Source: Chryseobacterium caseinilyticum (GTDB lineage: Bacteria > Bacteroidota > Bacteroidia > Flavobacteriales > Weeksellaceae). From it: a DNA stretch of 64,000 bases. Within the stretch, counting starts at the first letter, position 1; every line of letters starts with the position of its first letter. The stretch spans positions 1,426,001 through 1,490,000 of the forward strand of contig NZ_JACYFS010000001.1 of the NCBI RefSeq assembly GCF_014837145.1, in the 5' to 3' direction. This document shows, in pieces, positions 35,859-44,679 of this stretch. A program made the position numbers and the translations under genes. The notes below the pieces were generated by a model. That model saw nothing but the letters and a program-made list of their open reading frames with translations, had not been told where the DNA came from and made no database searches.

Positions 35859-36275
35859 TTAATACTTGACTTTTAATTCAGAAATCAATTCCAAACCTGA
35901 GTTTTTAATTCCTCTTTCGATTTCTCTTTTATCTGTATTTAGTCCGTTCAAACTTTTGTCTGGTCTGTATATAACAACGTCAAAAATATATTTATTGTTT
36001 GGATCTAGCCATTCGTCTACATTAATCAACTTTCCATTTATTTTAACATAAATCCTGCGCCAATCTTTTTCAATCACTGCCGAAGATGAATTTAGTTTAT
36101 TAAATACAATGTCTCCATTTTCAGATTTCCAGTACATTTCCTGTAAATCACCGTAACGATCTTCAATTTCCATCATTCGTAGATTATAACTTATGAAGAA
36201 AACTAAAAAAACAGATAAGATTAAGACTCTTTTTAGAATCCATTTCGTTCTCCTGTTAAATTTAGGTGTTGTCAT
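35859..36275 (-). CDS. hypothetical membrane-anchored protein
   Basis: 138 residues with one N-terminal membrane segment (about 14-30, LKRVLILSVFLVFFISYNL), cytoplasmic basic start (MTTPKFNRRTKW) and a soluble rest with IVFNKLNSSSAVIEKDWRRIYVKINGKLI. No family recognised. It lies in a small AT-rich patch with the broken gene next to it. Confidence 0.6.
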   Translation of the reverse strand: MTTPKFNRRTKWILKRVLILSVFLVFFISYNLRMMEIEDRYGDLQEMYWKSENGDIVFNKLNSSSAVIEKDWRRIYVKINGKLINVDEWLDPNNKYIFDVVIYRPDKSLNGLNTDKREIERGIKNSGLELISELKVKY

Positions 36276-36403
36276 ATTTTTTTTGTTCTGAAAAATTTAA
36301 AAATCATCCGATTATTTAAAATAAAAATTCTTTCGAGACTTTAACATGCAATTACTTGCAAAATTCCCTACCGACCAAACATCTGTTTGCAGATTGTATT
36401 TTA

Positions 36404-37159
36404 TTAATATTGAATTTGACTGATTCTTGTAGTGTCGCTAGCCACCCAAACATTGTTTTTCAAATGGTACACAACATCAAATTTTTCAATTTTTTTATAC
36501 TTTTTCCTGTTTTTTGAAATTCCACTTTTATATTCGTAATTAAAAATTATTGAGTTTTCTGTTGTCTTAAAAGTAGATTCTAAGGTACAAGCCAACCATT
36601 TTTTGCCATTTGTTTCGCACATCCCGTTAAATACACTTTTAATAATTGGGTTTAAATTTTCCTGAGGCGTAACTTCTTTAAAAAAATATAATTGTGTTGA
36701 GCAAAACGCAGAACCAGTTCCACAACTTTTTATGTAAAAGTAATCATTAATTTTTCCAAATCCATCAAACTTATTATTCCAACAACATAGGTAAAAACCA
36801 TTAACATATCTTTCGCTTTTTATAATTTTTCCTTTAGACCCTACTTCAATAATAAATTGTGAAGGTGATAATTTTTTATTTGTGATATCGTTCAAATACA
36901 AAATATAGTTTGGACTATTTAATTTCCTGTAATATTTACCAATTGTGTCACTTTGTTTCAGTTGCTTGTATTCAAAATCAATTGTGTCATTTTTATTCAA
37001 TTCCAATAGTAAATTTTCTCAACTTTTTATAGAAACGTAACCAGAATCACTATCAAATGTATTAGTCTCAAAATCATTGTTATTTTTTCGGAATGATTGA
37101 TTTGACATAAAAATTATTGTAAAAAAAGATAGAAATATTATTAAAGAAGTTTTTTTCAT
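36404..37159 (-). pseudogene. secreted hypothetical protein gene interrupted by an in-frame TGA
   Basis: A signal-peptide ORF starts at the ATG 37159 (MKKTSLIIFLSFFTIIF...) and reads 46 codons to a TGA at 37019-37021. The same frame then continues without interruption through ENLLLELNKNDTIDFEYKQL to a stop at 36404, in all 252 codons. The downstream 200-residue part begins with a TTG and has no signal of its own, although its content (FYLCCWNNKF, KSCGTGSAFCSTQLYFFKE, NGKKWLACTLES; several cysteines) looks like an exported protein. The simplest reading is one gene with a nonsense mutation or a base-call error. No family recognised. Confidence 0.75.
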
Positions 37160-37318
37160 AGTATGTCTTCCAACCTGTTTACAGGAGAAACAAACTTTCG
37201 CAAATACATAATGAATTGTGTAAATTGACGAAGTTTATTTCGTTTTCATTTCTTTCAAAGATAATTATATTTCACACATATGTAGATTTTCCACCAAAAA
37301 TATCAGATATCCAGTTTC

Positions 37319-37348
37319 AAAAAAAATAGCCGTCAAACTGACGGCTAT
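37319..37348 (-). terminator. terminator of speA
   Basis: ATAGCCGTCA (37326-37335) pairs with TGACGGCTAT (37339-37348), loop AAC, followed on the minus strand by eight T. Confidence 0.9.
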
Positions 37349-37377
37349 AGTATTTAAAAATCTGTAATTTAATTAGA

Positions 37378-38769
37378 TTAATATCCAAGAATCTTCAGAA
37401 TATCCTCAGGCCCCTGTCTTTCTCTGAAAATCTCATATTGGAACTCACCATTTTCATCCTTTTGAATCAGAATATGTCTCGGCTGAGGCATCAGACAGTG
37501 ATGGACACCGCCATAACCGCCAATTGTTTCCTGGTATGCTCCCGTGTGGAAAAACCCGATGTACAGAGGTTTTGTGTCGCTGAAAACAGGCAGATAAATG
37601 GTGTTGGTATGCTGTTCGGAATTGTAATAATCGTCAGAATCACATGTTAATCCACCGAGGAAAACCCTTTCGTAGGAATCGTCCCAACGGTTGAGGGGAA
37701 GCATAATAAAGTGTCTTGAAATTGCCCAGGTATCAGGAAGCGTGGTCATGAAAGATGAATCTATCATATTCCATTTTTCTCTGTCGTTCTGGCGTTTCTG
37801 AGAAATAATCTTGTAAAGATTTGCACCACTTTCTCCTACGGTAAAACTTCCGAATTCGGTGTAGATATTTGGCTCTTCTACCCCTTCCTCTTCACAGAAT
37901 TTTTTGATCTGAGAAACGATCTCTTCCACCATGTACTGGTAATCGTAATCGAAATTTAAAGAAGTTTTAATTGGGAAACCGCCACCGATATTGAGTGAAT
38001 TCACTTCCGGAGCGATCTTTTTCAAACGTGCATAAACACGGAGACATTTGTACAGTTCGTTCCAGTAATAAGCCGTATCTTTAATTCCGGTATTGATGAA
38101 GAAGTGCAGCATTTTCAGTCTTGCATTCGGATGTTCCGCAATTTTCTGACTGTAATATGGGATAATATCCTTGTATCCGATTCCGAGTCTTGAAGTATAG
38201 AATTCGAACTTCGGTTCTTCCTCAGAAGCGATTCTGATTCCGATATCGAAGGTTTTGTCGATGCTTTCTGTGAGTTTATCCAGTTCACGGTAATTATCCA
38301 GAATGGGCGTAATATTTTCGAAACCACTATTGATCATGTCCGAAATTTTCGCGAGATAATCGTCGGTTTTAAAGCCGTTGCAGATTACTTCGATGCTTTT
38401 TTCCACTTTTCCTTCATTGAAAAGAGATTTTACGATGTCCATATCGTAGGCTGAAGAAGTTTCGATGGAAATATCGTTTTTCAGGGCTTCTTCAATTACA
38501 AATTTGAAGTGACTGGATTTTGTGCAGTAGCAGTATCTGTAGTTTTTTTTGTAGTCGATTTTCTCAAAAGCTTCTTTAAACCAGCCTTTTGCTTTCTGTA
38601 TATTCTGAGAAATCTTCGGGAGGTAACTTACCTTAAGAGGCGTTCCAAACTTCTCAACAACGTCCATCAGAGGAATGTCGTGAAAAGACAAATTGTTCTC
38701 AGAAACATTGAATTCTTCGGTTGGGAAGTACAATGTCTGATCAATAAGTTCCGAGTACTTTATTTTCAT
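37378..38769 (-). CDS. speA: arginine decarboxylase (SpeA-like)
   Basis: 463 residues, fold III PLP decarboxylase. The PLP lysine is K84 in YRYCYCTKSSHFKF; LNIGGGFPI is the glycine phosphate loop, TEFGSFTVGESG follows, and FLGGLTCDSDDYYN carries the catalytic cysteine and aspartate from the partner subunit. It should make agmatine from arginine for polyamine synthesis. It is shorter than E. coli SpeA (658) but typical for Bacteroidetes. The TPK gene lies 118 bp upstream on the same strand. Confidence 0.88.
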   Translation of the reverse strand: MKIKYSELIDQTLYFPTEEFNVSENNLSFHDIPLMDVVEKFGTPLKVSYLPKISQNIQKAKGWFKEAFEKIDYKKNYRYCYCTKSSHFKFVIEEALKNDISIETSSAYDMDIVKSLFNEGKVEKSIEVICNGFKTDDYLAKISDMINSGFENITPILDNYRELDKLTESIDKTFDIGIRIASEEEPKFEFYTSRLGIGYKDIIPYYSQKIAEHPNARLKMLHFFINTGIKDTAYYWNELYKCLRVYARLKKIAPEVNSLNIGGGFPIKTSLNFDYDYQYMVEEIVSQIKKFCEEEGVEEPNIYTEFGSFTVGESGANLYKIISQKRQNDREKWNMIDSSFMTTLPDTWAISRHFIMLPLNRWDDSYERVFLGGLTCDSDDYYNSEQHTNTIYLPVFSDTKPLYIGFFHTGAYQETIGGYGGVHHCLMPQPRHILIQKDENGEFQYEIFRERQGPEDILKILGY

Positions 38770-38887
38770 TTTCTAGCAAGTGAATTAAGAATGCAAAATT
38801 GCTAAAAAAGTTTGATTTTACGGTTTTAAATTTTCTTAAAGTTTCAGCCGGATCAAAATTAGCGTCATTGTTTCTGTCAATATAAAA

Positions 38888-39577
38888 TTACAGATAATCC
38901 TTTCCTACAAACACCAGCAGATCTCCTTTCTCATACGTTACTGAAACTTCATCTTCAGACGCAAAATTCCGAGTGCCTATTCTTGAGGTAATATTCAGAT
39001 TTTCATTATCTAACGTCCAGTTCAGACCTTTGGTAGTCACATTTTCAGCTGTAGGAAATGGATACAGTGAAACCAGTTTGCCTTTTACATTTTTTAAAGT
39101 AAAGGATTGGGGAATAAAAAAATATTCAGAAAACTCATCGTAAAATGTGATGTTTAGATTCTCTTTAAATGAGTAAGCCACCGTCAGATTTCCCAAAAAA
39201 TGATCCTGTTCGCCACCGCTCCCTCCAAAAACATCGATATTTTCAAAACCTTTTTCAGCAATAATTTCTAAGGCTTTATGAAAATCTGTTTTTTCCTGAT
39301 CGGGCGTGTAAATAAATTTGTCTTCATACAGATTCTCGTCTGATCCGGAATGCGAATCAAAATCACCGGAAATGAAATCTAAATTCTCCATCGGAAAATT
39401 TAAATCTTTCAGATAATGGAAGGCACCGTCGGTACAGGCGATCAATGAATAAATATCTAAATCGGGGAGCGATTTTGGGGCATCGCCGTTGATGAAAAGC
39501 AGACATTTTCCTTTCCTTAAATCCCTCTCCGAAAGAAAGGGATTTTCACTATTATTATAATCAGAATTACTTGACAT
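38888..39577 (-). CDS. thiamine pyrophosphokinase
   Basis: 229 residues. It transfers pyrophosphate from ATP to thiamine, giving thiamine diphosphate. Family motifs: LIACTDGAFHYL, DFISGDFDSHSG, TPDQEKTDFHKALE and the active-site loop FGGSGGEQDHFLGNLTVAY. The C-terminal beta-domain (VSLYPFPTAENVTTKGLNW, then GTRNFASEDEVSV) binds thiamine. The first ~20 residues are unconserved; a later start is possible. It is between speA and the PduO gene on one strand. Confidence 0.92.
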   Translation of the reverse strand: MSSNSDYNNSENPFLSERDLRKGKCLLFINGDAPKSLPDLDIYSLIACTDGAFHYLKDLNFPMENLDFISGDFDSHSGSDENLYEDKFIYTPDQEKTDFHKALEIIAEKGFENIDVFGGSGGEQDHFLGNLTVAYSFKENLNITFYDEFSEYFFIPQSFTLKNVKGKLVSLYPFPTAENVTTKGLNWTLDNENLNITSRIGTRNFASEDEVSVTYEKGDLLVFVGKDYL

Positions 39578-39683
39578 ATTTTTTTATCTCTTCATTGACA
39601 TCCCTTTCGTAGAACGTAAATATTTAGTAAAAACTTACATTTTGTTTATTTGGCTCTTTTTACTTTTTACTTGGCTCTTCCGA

Positions 39684-40256
39684 CTAACCTCTTTCACTCG
39701 GATTCCAGTATTCTTCCGGCTCACTGTTGATTTTGGAAATGTATCTCGCCAAGACGAAAAGATAATCTGAAAGTCGATTAAGATATTTGATTAATTCTGG
39801 ACGCACTTCTTCAGATTCATTTAAGAAAACCAACGAACGTTCTGCTCTTCTGCAAATTGTTCTCGCTGCGTGTAAAAAAGTTGCTGACTTTCCGCCGCCT
39901 GGAAGAATGAAAAACTGAAGCGGCTCGAGTTTTTCTTCAAAAGCATCCATCCAGTTTTCGAGTTCTTCGATTTCGCTGTCTGAAATAATTAACGGGAGTC
40001 GGGATTTACCGTTGGCGAGCATGAGTTTATCCACCGGAGTTGCTGCTTCGGAACCTACAGTAAACAAATCAAACTGAATTTTTTTGAGCTGTTTTAAAAC
40101 TTCCTCATCCGTAATATAACTTTTTGAAATTCCGATAAATGAGTTGAGTTCATCGATATTTCCGTAGCTGTCTACTCTTGCGCTGGCTTTTGAAACTCTC
40201 GTTCCGCCGTATAAAGCGGTCTGGCCTTTATCTCCTGTTTTGGTGTAAATTTTCAT
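39684..40256 (-). CDS. cob(I)yrinic acid a,c-diamide adenosyltransferase, PduO type
   Basis: 190 residues, five-helix bundle. The ATP-binding N-terminal loop YTKTGDKGQTALYGGTRVSK and the helix FLHAARTICRRAERSLV are the PduO signature. It adenosylates corrinoids to coenzyme B12. No other cobalamin gene is in the window, so it more likely serves salvage than synthesis. A TACTTTTG box lies 25 bp upstream. Confidence 0.94.
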   Translation of the reverse strand: MKIYTKTGDKGQTALYGGTRVSKASARVDSYGNIDELNSFIGISKSYITDEEVLKQLKKIQFDLFTVGSEAATPVDKLMLANGKSRLPLIISDSEIEELENWMDAFEEKLEPLQFFILPGGGKSATFLHAARTICRRAERSLVFLNESEEVRPELIKYLNRLSDYLFVLARYISKINSEPEEYWNPSERG

Positions 40257-40281
40257 CTGTAAAATAAGTTGTTTTAAATGA

Positions 40282-40289
40282 CAAAAGTA
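40282..40289 (-). promoter_or_regulatory. -7 box for the PduO gene
   Basis: TACTTTTG on the minus strand, 25 bp before the ATG. Confidence 0.5.
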
Positions 40290-40370
40290 ATGATGGCATT
40301 TTCAATTCACTAAAGTAGTTTATTTTGCAAAAAGTAAAAAATGAAAATCACCAGTTCTGAAAAAACACAA

Positions 40371-40455
40371 TCCCTTAGCCCGGATAGGAACGGCATCCTT
40401 TTGTGATGAGGAACGAAGAGCAAAAGATACAGTGGATAGCCGGATTAGCTCCTGA
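40371..40455 (+). ncRNA. structured intergenic RNA-like element (possibly Flavo-1 type)
   Basis: CGGCATCC (40391-40398) pairs with GGATaGCCG (40434-40442, one bulged A) and the inner TTTTG pairs with CAAAA, closing a purine-rich loop; the element is bracketed by CCTTAGCCCGGATAGG and GGATTAGCTCCT. Elements with this TAGCCC...ATCCTTTT...AAAAGAT...GGATAGC...TTAGCTCC layout recur between genes in flavobacteria. I think it corresponds to the Flavo-1 motif but cannot verify the family or the strand. It lies in the 452 bp between the divergent PduO and DinB genes. Confidence 0.5.
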
Positions 40456-40485
40456 AAAAATTAGTCACTACTGTTGCCCATTGCA

Positions 40486-40519
40486 CATAAAAAAGACCAA
40501 CCTGTAACAGATTGGTCAG
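40486..40519 (-). terminator. orphan terminator-like hairpin
   Basis: GACCAA/TTGGTC stem (around 40496-40517) followed on the minus strand by six T. No annotated gene ends here; see the short cysteine-containing frame at 40534-40620 listed among rejected items. Confidence 0.5.
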
Positions 40520-40643
40520 ATTCAAAATTATCTTTAATGACAACTTCCATAGGCTGGATTTCTGTTATCAACTTCACAATAACGTGAGGAAATATATTTT
40601 ATTTTCTGGAAATTTTAAATATTTTAAATCTTAAAAATCCTAC

Positions 40644-40678
40644 TGACAAACTGTTGTCACAATCACCTCTTACCTTTG
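40644..40678 (+). promoter_or_regulatory. DinB promoter with candidate operator TGACAA-N4-TTGTCA
   Basis: Perfect inverted repeat TGACAAACTGTTGTCA (40644-40659) upstream of a perfect -7 box TACCTTTG (40671-40678). The palindrome covers the region of the -33 element, the place for a repressor or activator. The WYL regulator two genes on is a natural candidate. Confidence 0.55.
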
Positions 40679-40708
40679 TCTTAACATTAACAAACAAAAC
40701 AATACGTT

Positions 40709-41200
40709 ATGACAACTACAGCAACAGCAACTACACAGTTTATCTCATCAGCACAGCTTTTGGAGCACTGGCAGGGACACAGAAACCTGACAAGAAGAGT
40801 GATTGAAATGTTTCCTGAAAAAGAATTATTTGAGTTCTCGATCGGCGGAATGAGACCGTTTGCAAAACTGGCAGTGGAATTGGTCAGCATCGCAGGTCCG
40901 GCATTAAAAGGCATCGTTGAAGGTCAGGTGGAGGAGTTTTCTGAGGAAGCTTTTCAGCCGAAAACTAAGGAAGAACTTTTGGCGAAATGGGATTCTGAAA
41001 CGGAAGTGATTAATCAGTATTTCAGTCAGATTTCTGAGGAGAGATTTCAGGAAACGTTTAATTTATTCGGTCAGTACGAGTTTCCGGTGTATCAGAATAT
41101 TCTTTATTTTGTGGATAATGAGGTGCATCACCGTGGGCAGGGATTTGTGTATCTGAGAGCGCTGGGAATTGAGCCGCCGTTTTTCTGGGAAAGATTTTAG
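40709..41200 (+). CDS. DinB family protein
   Basis: 163 residues, four-helix bundle of the DinB/YfiT type. Metal-binding histidines are suggested by LLEHWQGHRNLTRRV near the N-terminus and VDNEVHHRGQGFVYLRALGI near the C-terminus. DinB-like proteins are metal-dependent hydrolases or thiol transferases; the exact substrate is unknown. The promoter contains a good palindrome. It faces the WYL regulator gene, with repeats between. Confidence 0.85.
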   Translation: MTTTATATTQFISSAQLLEHWQGHRNLTRRVIEMFPEKELFEFSIGGMRPFAKLAVELVSIAGPALKGIVEGQVEEFSEEAFQPKTKEELLAKWDSETEVINQYFSQISEERFQETFNLFGQYEFPVYQNILYFVDNEVHHRGQGFVYLRALGIEPPFFWERF

Positions 41201-41220
41201 GCATCTTTGATGCTTTTTTT

Positions 41221-41660
41221 TGGTCTCCCGCAGATTTTTCAGATGGAGCAGATTAAAATCTGTGCGAATCTGTTAAATCTGTGGGAGTTTTTTTTTGCAT
41301 TGACATAATTTTTTTGACACATAAGTCACATAAGTTTTCAGTCGACAGCTTTGAAAACATTTTAGAACACATGAGTTTGAAAATCGAAGATTTTCATTTA
41401 CTGTCTGTAGAAATCGCTGGAATCTGTGCGAGTTTGTTTTGCGCACGGATTACACGGATTTACACAGATAATTGTGGGTGAAATCATTGTGAAAGAATTT
41501 TTCTCCTGCGGATTTCGCAGATGGAGCAGATTGAATTTAAAATCTATGAGGATCTGTGGAATCTGTGAGAGATTTTTTTGCGCACAGATTACACAGATTT
41601 ACACAGATGATTGCGAATTAATTTTGGTGAAATAATTTTTCTCTCGCAGATTTGGTTACC
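41221..41660. repeat. three degenerate tandem repeats of about 139 bp
   Basis: Fills the 486 bp between DinB and the WYL gene. TCCCGCAGATTT (41226) recurs as TCCTGCGGATTT at 41504, 278 bp on; GCGCACGGATTACACGGATT (41441) recurs as GCGCACAGATTACACAGATT at 41580, 139 bp on; AATCTGTGCGAG (41421) recurs at 41560, again 139 bp. The middle unit is the most decayed. No gene is supported here. Confidence 0.75.
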
Positions 41661-41686
41661 AGGGATGCTTAAATTAATTTGTGAGG

Positions 41687-42637
41687 TCAGAGGTTTTTTG
41701 AAACTTTGGTGATCAGATCCTGCATGGTGGTTTTTAGGAATTCTGGTTCGATGATCTGGGCGTAATCGAAAAATGTGATCAGCCAGCGGGGGAAACCTTC
41801 GTCAATCCATTCGGTTTCGAAGGTCATTTCGGTGCCGTTTTCGGTTTCTTTTTCGTCGGTTAAGCCGTAATAAATCTTGGAATTGTTCAAGTGCCCGATA
41901 ATTTTTTTGTCTACCAAAAGCCTGACGATGGTTTTATTTCCGTTCGGGCTCTGGCGGTAGTCGTTGATTTGTCCGTACTCCTGCAGAAAAGGATTCTGGG
42001 TTTTGGTAATACTTAAAATCCGGTCGATTCTAAACTGCCTGAAATCATTTCTCAGTGTACAGTACGCAATCATGTACCAATAGCTGAATTCAAAAAAAAC
42101 ACCTACCACTTCGAGGTTTCTTGTTGAGATTCTGTCGTTAACCGTTTTGTACTCAATTAAAATCTGCTGTTTTTCTGCAATACTTTCCAGGATTGTTGGA
42201 ATAATATTTTTTATCGTGTCTTCCTTTTTTGGATTGTAATTGTAAATACCAATCTGATTTTCAATATTCTGAATTAAGTTTTTATCTGAATTTCTTAAGA
42301 CCGAACGTACCTTTTCCATGGCGGTCTGGTAGTGGTTTCCCAAACTTTCATGCGAAAATTTCTGCATCAGTTTTTCGGCCGTGATAAAACTTAAAACCTC
42401 TTCTTTGGTAAACATCACAGGCGGAAGTTTGTAGCCTTCCATCAGAGAATAACCGCTTCCCGCTTCACCCACAATCGGAATTCCTGCGTTTTCCAAAGTT
42501 TTTACATCACGGTAAATTGTTCTTACGCTCACTTCAAATTTTTCGGCCAAATCCTGAGCTCGTACAATCGGTTTTGACTGTAGTTGCGTGAGAATTGCGG
42601 TGACGCGGTCGAGTTTTTTGAGGTAATGATCGTTCAT
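41687..42637 (-). CDS. HTH and WYL domain transcriptional regulator (YafY-like)
   Basis: 316 residues. A DeoR/HTH_11-type helix-turn-helix at about 10-60 (RVTAILTQLQSKPIVRAQDLAEKFEVSVRTIYRDVKTLENAGIPI), then a WYL domain at about 135-215 (EKQQILIEYKTVNDR...FEFSYWYMIAYCTLRNDFRQFRIDRI) and a C-terminal extension (WCX-like). Such regulators bind ligands or nucleic acid through WYL and often act on neighbouring genes; DinB-family genes are frequent partners. Confidence 0.9.
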   Translation of the reverse strand: MNDHYLKKLDRVTAILTQLQSKPIVRAQDLAEKFEVSVRTIYRDVKTLENAGIPIVGEAGSGYSLMEGYKLPPVMFTKEEVLSFITAEKLMQKFSHESLGNHYQTAMEKVRSVLRNSDKNLIQNIENQIGIYNYNPKKEDTIKNIIPTILESIAEKQQILIEYKTVNDRISTRNLEVVGVFFEFSYWYMIAYCTLRNDFRQFRIDRILSITKTQNPFLQEYGQINDYRQSPNGNKTIVRLLVDKKIIGHLNNSKIYYGLTDEKETENGTEMTFETEWIDEGFPRWLITFFDYAQIIEPEFLKTTMQDLITKVSKNL

Positions 42638-42656
42638 TGAGTGGGAGAGTTGGAGT

Positions 42657-42680
42657 GTTTTAGCGTTTTAGCGTTTTAGC
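42657..42680. repeat. three tandem copies of GTTTTAGC
   Basis: An exact 8-bp unit repeated three times, 20 bp upstream of the WYL start codon, in the 66-bp gap before the ABC exporter stop. Confidence 0.85.
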
Positions 42681-42703
42681 AAAATTAATTCTTAATTTTT
42701 AGA

Positions 42704-44512
42704 TTAATTATCCTTAAACGTATTCATCAGTTTATCGAGATTCAAACTCCTTGCAGAAGCATCAAAAATTTCTCTATACGTTCCGTTTAATTGCACCAGT
42801 TCATCATGCGTTCCGCTTTCAACGACGTGGCCTTTTTTCATCACATAAATTTTATCTGAATCTAAAATCTGGGAAAGCGAGTGCGAAATAATCACCACCG
42901 TTCGTCCTTCTTTGATCGCATCTAAAGAGTTTTTAATCTGTTCAGTGGCAATCGCATCCAAACTGGCAGTTGGCTCATCCAGAAATATAACGGGTGGATT
43001 TTTTAAAAATAATCTGGCAATCGCAATTCTCTGTTGCTGTCCGCCCGAAAGTTGGGTCGCATCATGCTGGTATTTTTCGGGTAAATCTAAAATCTGATCG
43101 TGGAGATAGGCTTTTTTAGCGGCTTCTTCAATTTCCTCAAAACCTGCATTCATATTTCCGTACCGGATATTGTCTTCAATACTTCCCTGAAAAATATGGT
43201 TCTTCTGCAAAACCAAACCAATATCATTTCGCAGATAAGCATTGTCGTACTGATTCAGATTGATTCCATCCAATAAAATTTCGCCAGTATCGGGAAGATA
43301 AAATTTACATAAAAGATTGATGATAGTGGACTTTCCGGCTCCGCTTAAGCCCACCAAAGCTGTAGTTTTTCCATTTTCAATGGCCATGGAAACATTGTGT
43401 AAAGCCTGAGTTCCGTTTGGATAGGTGAAATTGACGTTTTTGAGCTCAAAATTTTCAGAAGTCATGGCTTCTTTCAGCGTTCCGTTGGGCTCGGCTTCTT
43501 CGTCAGCATTTAAAATTTCAAAATAACCTTCCGCGTAAATCATCGCATCATTCATGTCGTCATAAATTCTGTGAAGCTGTCTGATCGGCGAAGAAACGTT
43601 GTTGAACAACATGATGTGAAGCATGATAGCGCCCAAAGTCATTTGCTGATTCAAAACCAAATAAACCGTCAGTAAAATAATCAAAACCACACCAATCTGC
43701 TCGATGAATGTCTTTAAACCTTCGTAGATAAAACTGGTTTTTCTGGTGTACATCTGGCTGTCCATGAGTTGCATCTGCAGATCAAACTGTTTTTTGCCTT
43801 CAAATTTTTCACGTACGAAACTTTTGATCACCAAAATGGAATTGATTAAATTTAATAATCCAGAAGTCTTCTGTTCGCGCTGGTTCCGAAGCTGTCTTCT
43901 TACGCCACCCAGTTTTTTTGCCTGCATGGAAGTGACATAAAAATAAATCGGGACAATAATTGTGGAAACCAAACCGACATACACATTCTGCATGTACATA
44001 ATCACCAAAGCAATAATCGCATTGGAAAACATGGGCAAAATATCGATGAAAAAGTTCTGAACAAGCTTCGTTAAACTTTCAATTCCACGGTCGATTCTGG
44101 TCTGTAATTTTCCGGAGGCGTGGTTTTCATCACTGAAGTAGGCAACTTTGTACGTTAAAATTTTATCAATCGCAGATTGCGCCAAAACCGAACTTACATT
44201 AATTCTGATTTTCTCACCATAAAATTTCTGTCCGAAACTTATAAAAATATTGGCAATTTCTTTTCCTAAAAGTATAGCCGAAATAATTAAAAGCACATGA
44301 ATTCCCTCCGACATCGGACTGGGAAGTTTGGTTAATTTCTCCACTTCGTCAACCGTATATTTTAAAACTACCGCATTGACCTGAGCTGTAATTGCACCTA
44401 AAAAAGTAAGAAATAAAGTTCCGTAAATCATCAGCCGATACGGCTTAATGAAAGGTTTCAGCTGTCTGTAAATCCCGAAAATACTGAGTGCTCTTGTGAA
44501 AGGTTTTGCCAT
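42704..44512 (-). CDS. ABC exporter, fused membrane and ATPase domains
   Basis: 602 residues. Six membrane segments (about 25-310, type I exporter fold) precede the nucleotide-binding domain: Walker A GLSGAGKST, Q-loop LVLQKNHIFQGSIEDNI, signature LSGGQQQR, Walker B VIFLDEPTAS and switch histidine ISHSLSQ. It should work as a homodimer in the inner membrane, exporting a lipid, drug or peptide; MsbA-like or multidrug types cannot be told apart. Upstream is a terminator, so it starts its own unit. Confidence 0.92.
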   Translation of the reverse strand: MAKPFTRALSIFGIYRQLKPFIKPYRLMIYGTLFLTFLGAITAQVNAVVLKYTVDEVEKLTKLPSPMSEGIHVLLIISAILLGKEIANIFISFGQKFYGEKIRINVSSVLAQSAIDKILTYKVAYFSDENHASGKLQTRIDRGIESLTKLVQNFFIDILPMFSNAIIALVIMYMQNVYVGLVSTIIVPIYFYVTSMQAKKLGGVRRQLRNQREQKTSGLLNLINSILVIKSFVREKFEGKKQFDLQMQLMDSQMYTRKTSFIYEGLKTFIEQIGVVLIILLTVYLVLNQQMTLGAIMLHIMLFNNVSSPIRQLHRIYDDMNDAMIYAEGYFEILNADEEAEPNGTLKEAMTSENFELKNVNFTYPNGTQALHNVSMAIENGKTTALVGLSGAGKSTIINLLCKFYLPDTGEILLDGINLNQYDNAYLRNDIGLVLQKNHIFQGSIEDNIRYGNMNAGFEEIEEAAKKAYLHDQILDLPEKYQHDATQLSGGQQQRIAIARLFLKNPPVIFLDEPTASLDAIATEQIKNSLDAIKEGRTVVIISHSLSQILDSDKIYVMKKGHVVESGTHDELVQLNGTYREIFDASARSLNLDKLMNTFKDN

Positions 44513-44526
44513 GAATTGGTTTTAAA

Positions 44527-44568
44527 TGAAAAACGTACCGTTTCTGTGAGAAAAGGTACGTTTTAAAA
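44527..44568 (-). terminator. terminator of the lptB operon
   Basis: AAACGTACC (about 44530-44538) pairs with GGTACGTTTT (44555-44564); T-runs on both strands. It lies between the 84-residue gene and the ABC exporter. Confidence 0.8.
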
Positions 44569-44679
44569 TATTTTTTGGCAAGGATTTTTAAAACATTAAG
44601 CGAATTATGTTGTTAAGCATAAAAGTGCTTTTGATTTGTTAAGTTGTACTGAAGTAAATCATTAAGCGAAATGTTTAAT

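Noticed and set aside
36404..37006. The 200-residue frame as an intact gene starting at TTG 37006
   Set aside because: The same frame upstream encodes a good signal peptide interrupted by one TGA; a cytoplasmic TTG-started protein with so many paired cysteines is less likely.
40534..40620. Small cysteine-containing peptide gene on the minus strand ending at 40534 (SRYCEVDNRNPAYGSCH) before the orphan terminator
   Set aside because: The frame looks protein-like at its C-terminus but has no ATG, GTG or TTG in a sensible place and a stop soon upstream; at most a remnant.
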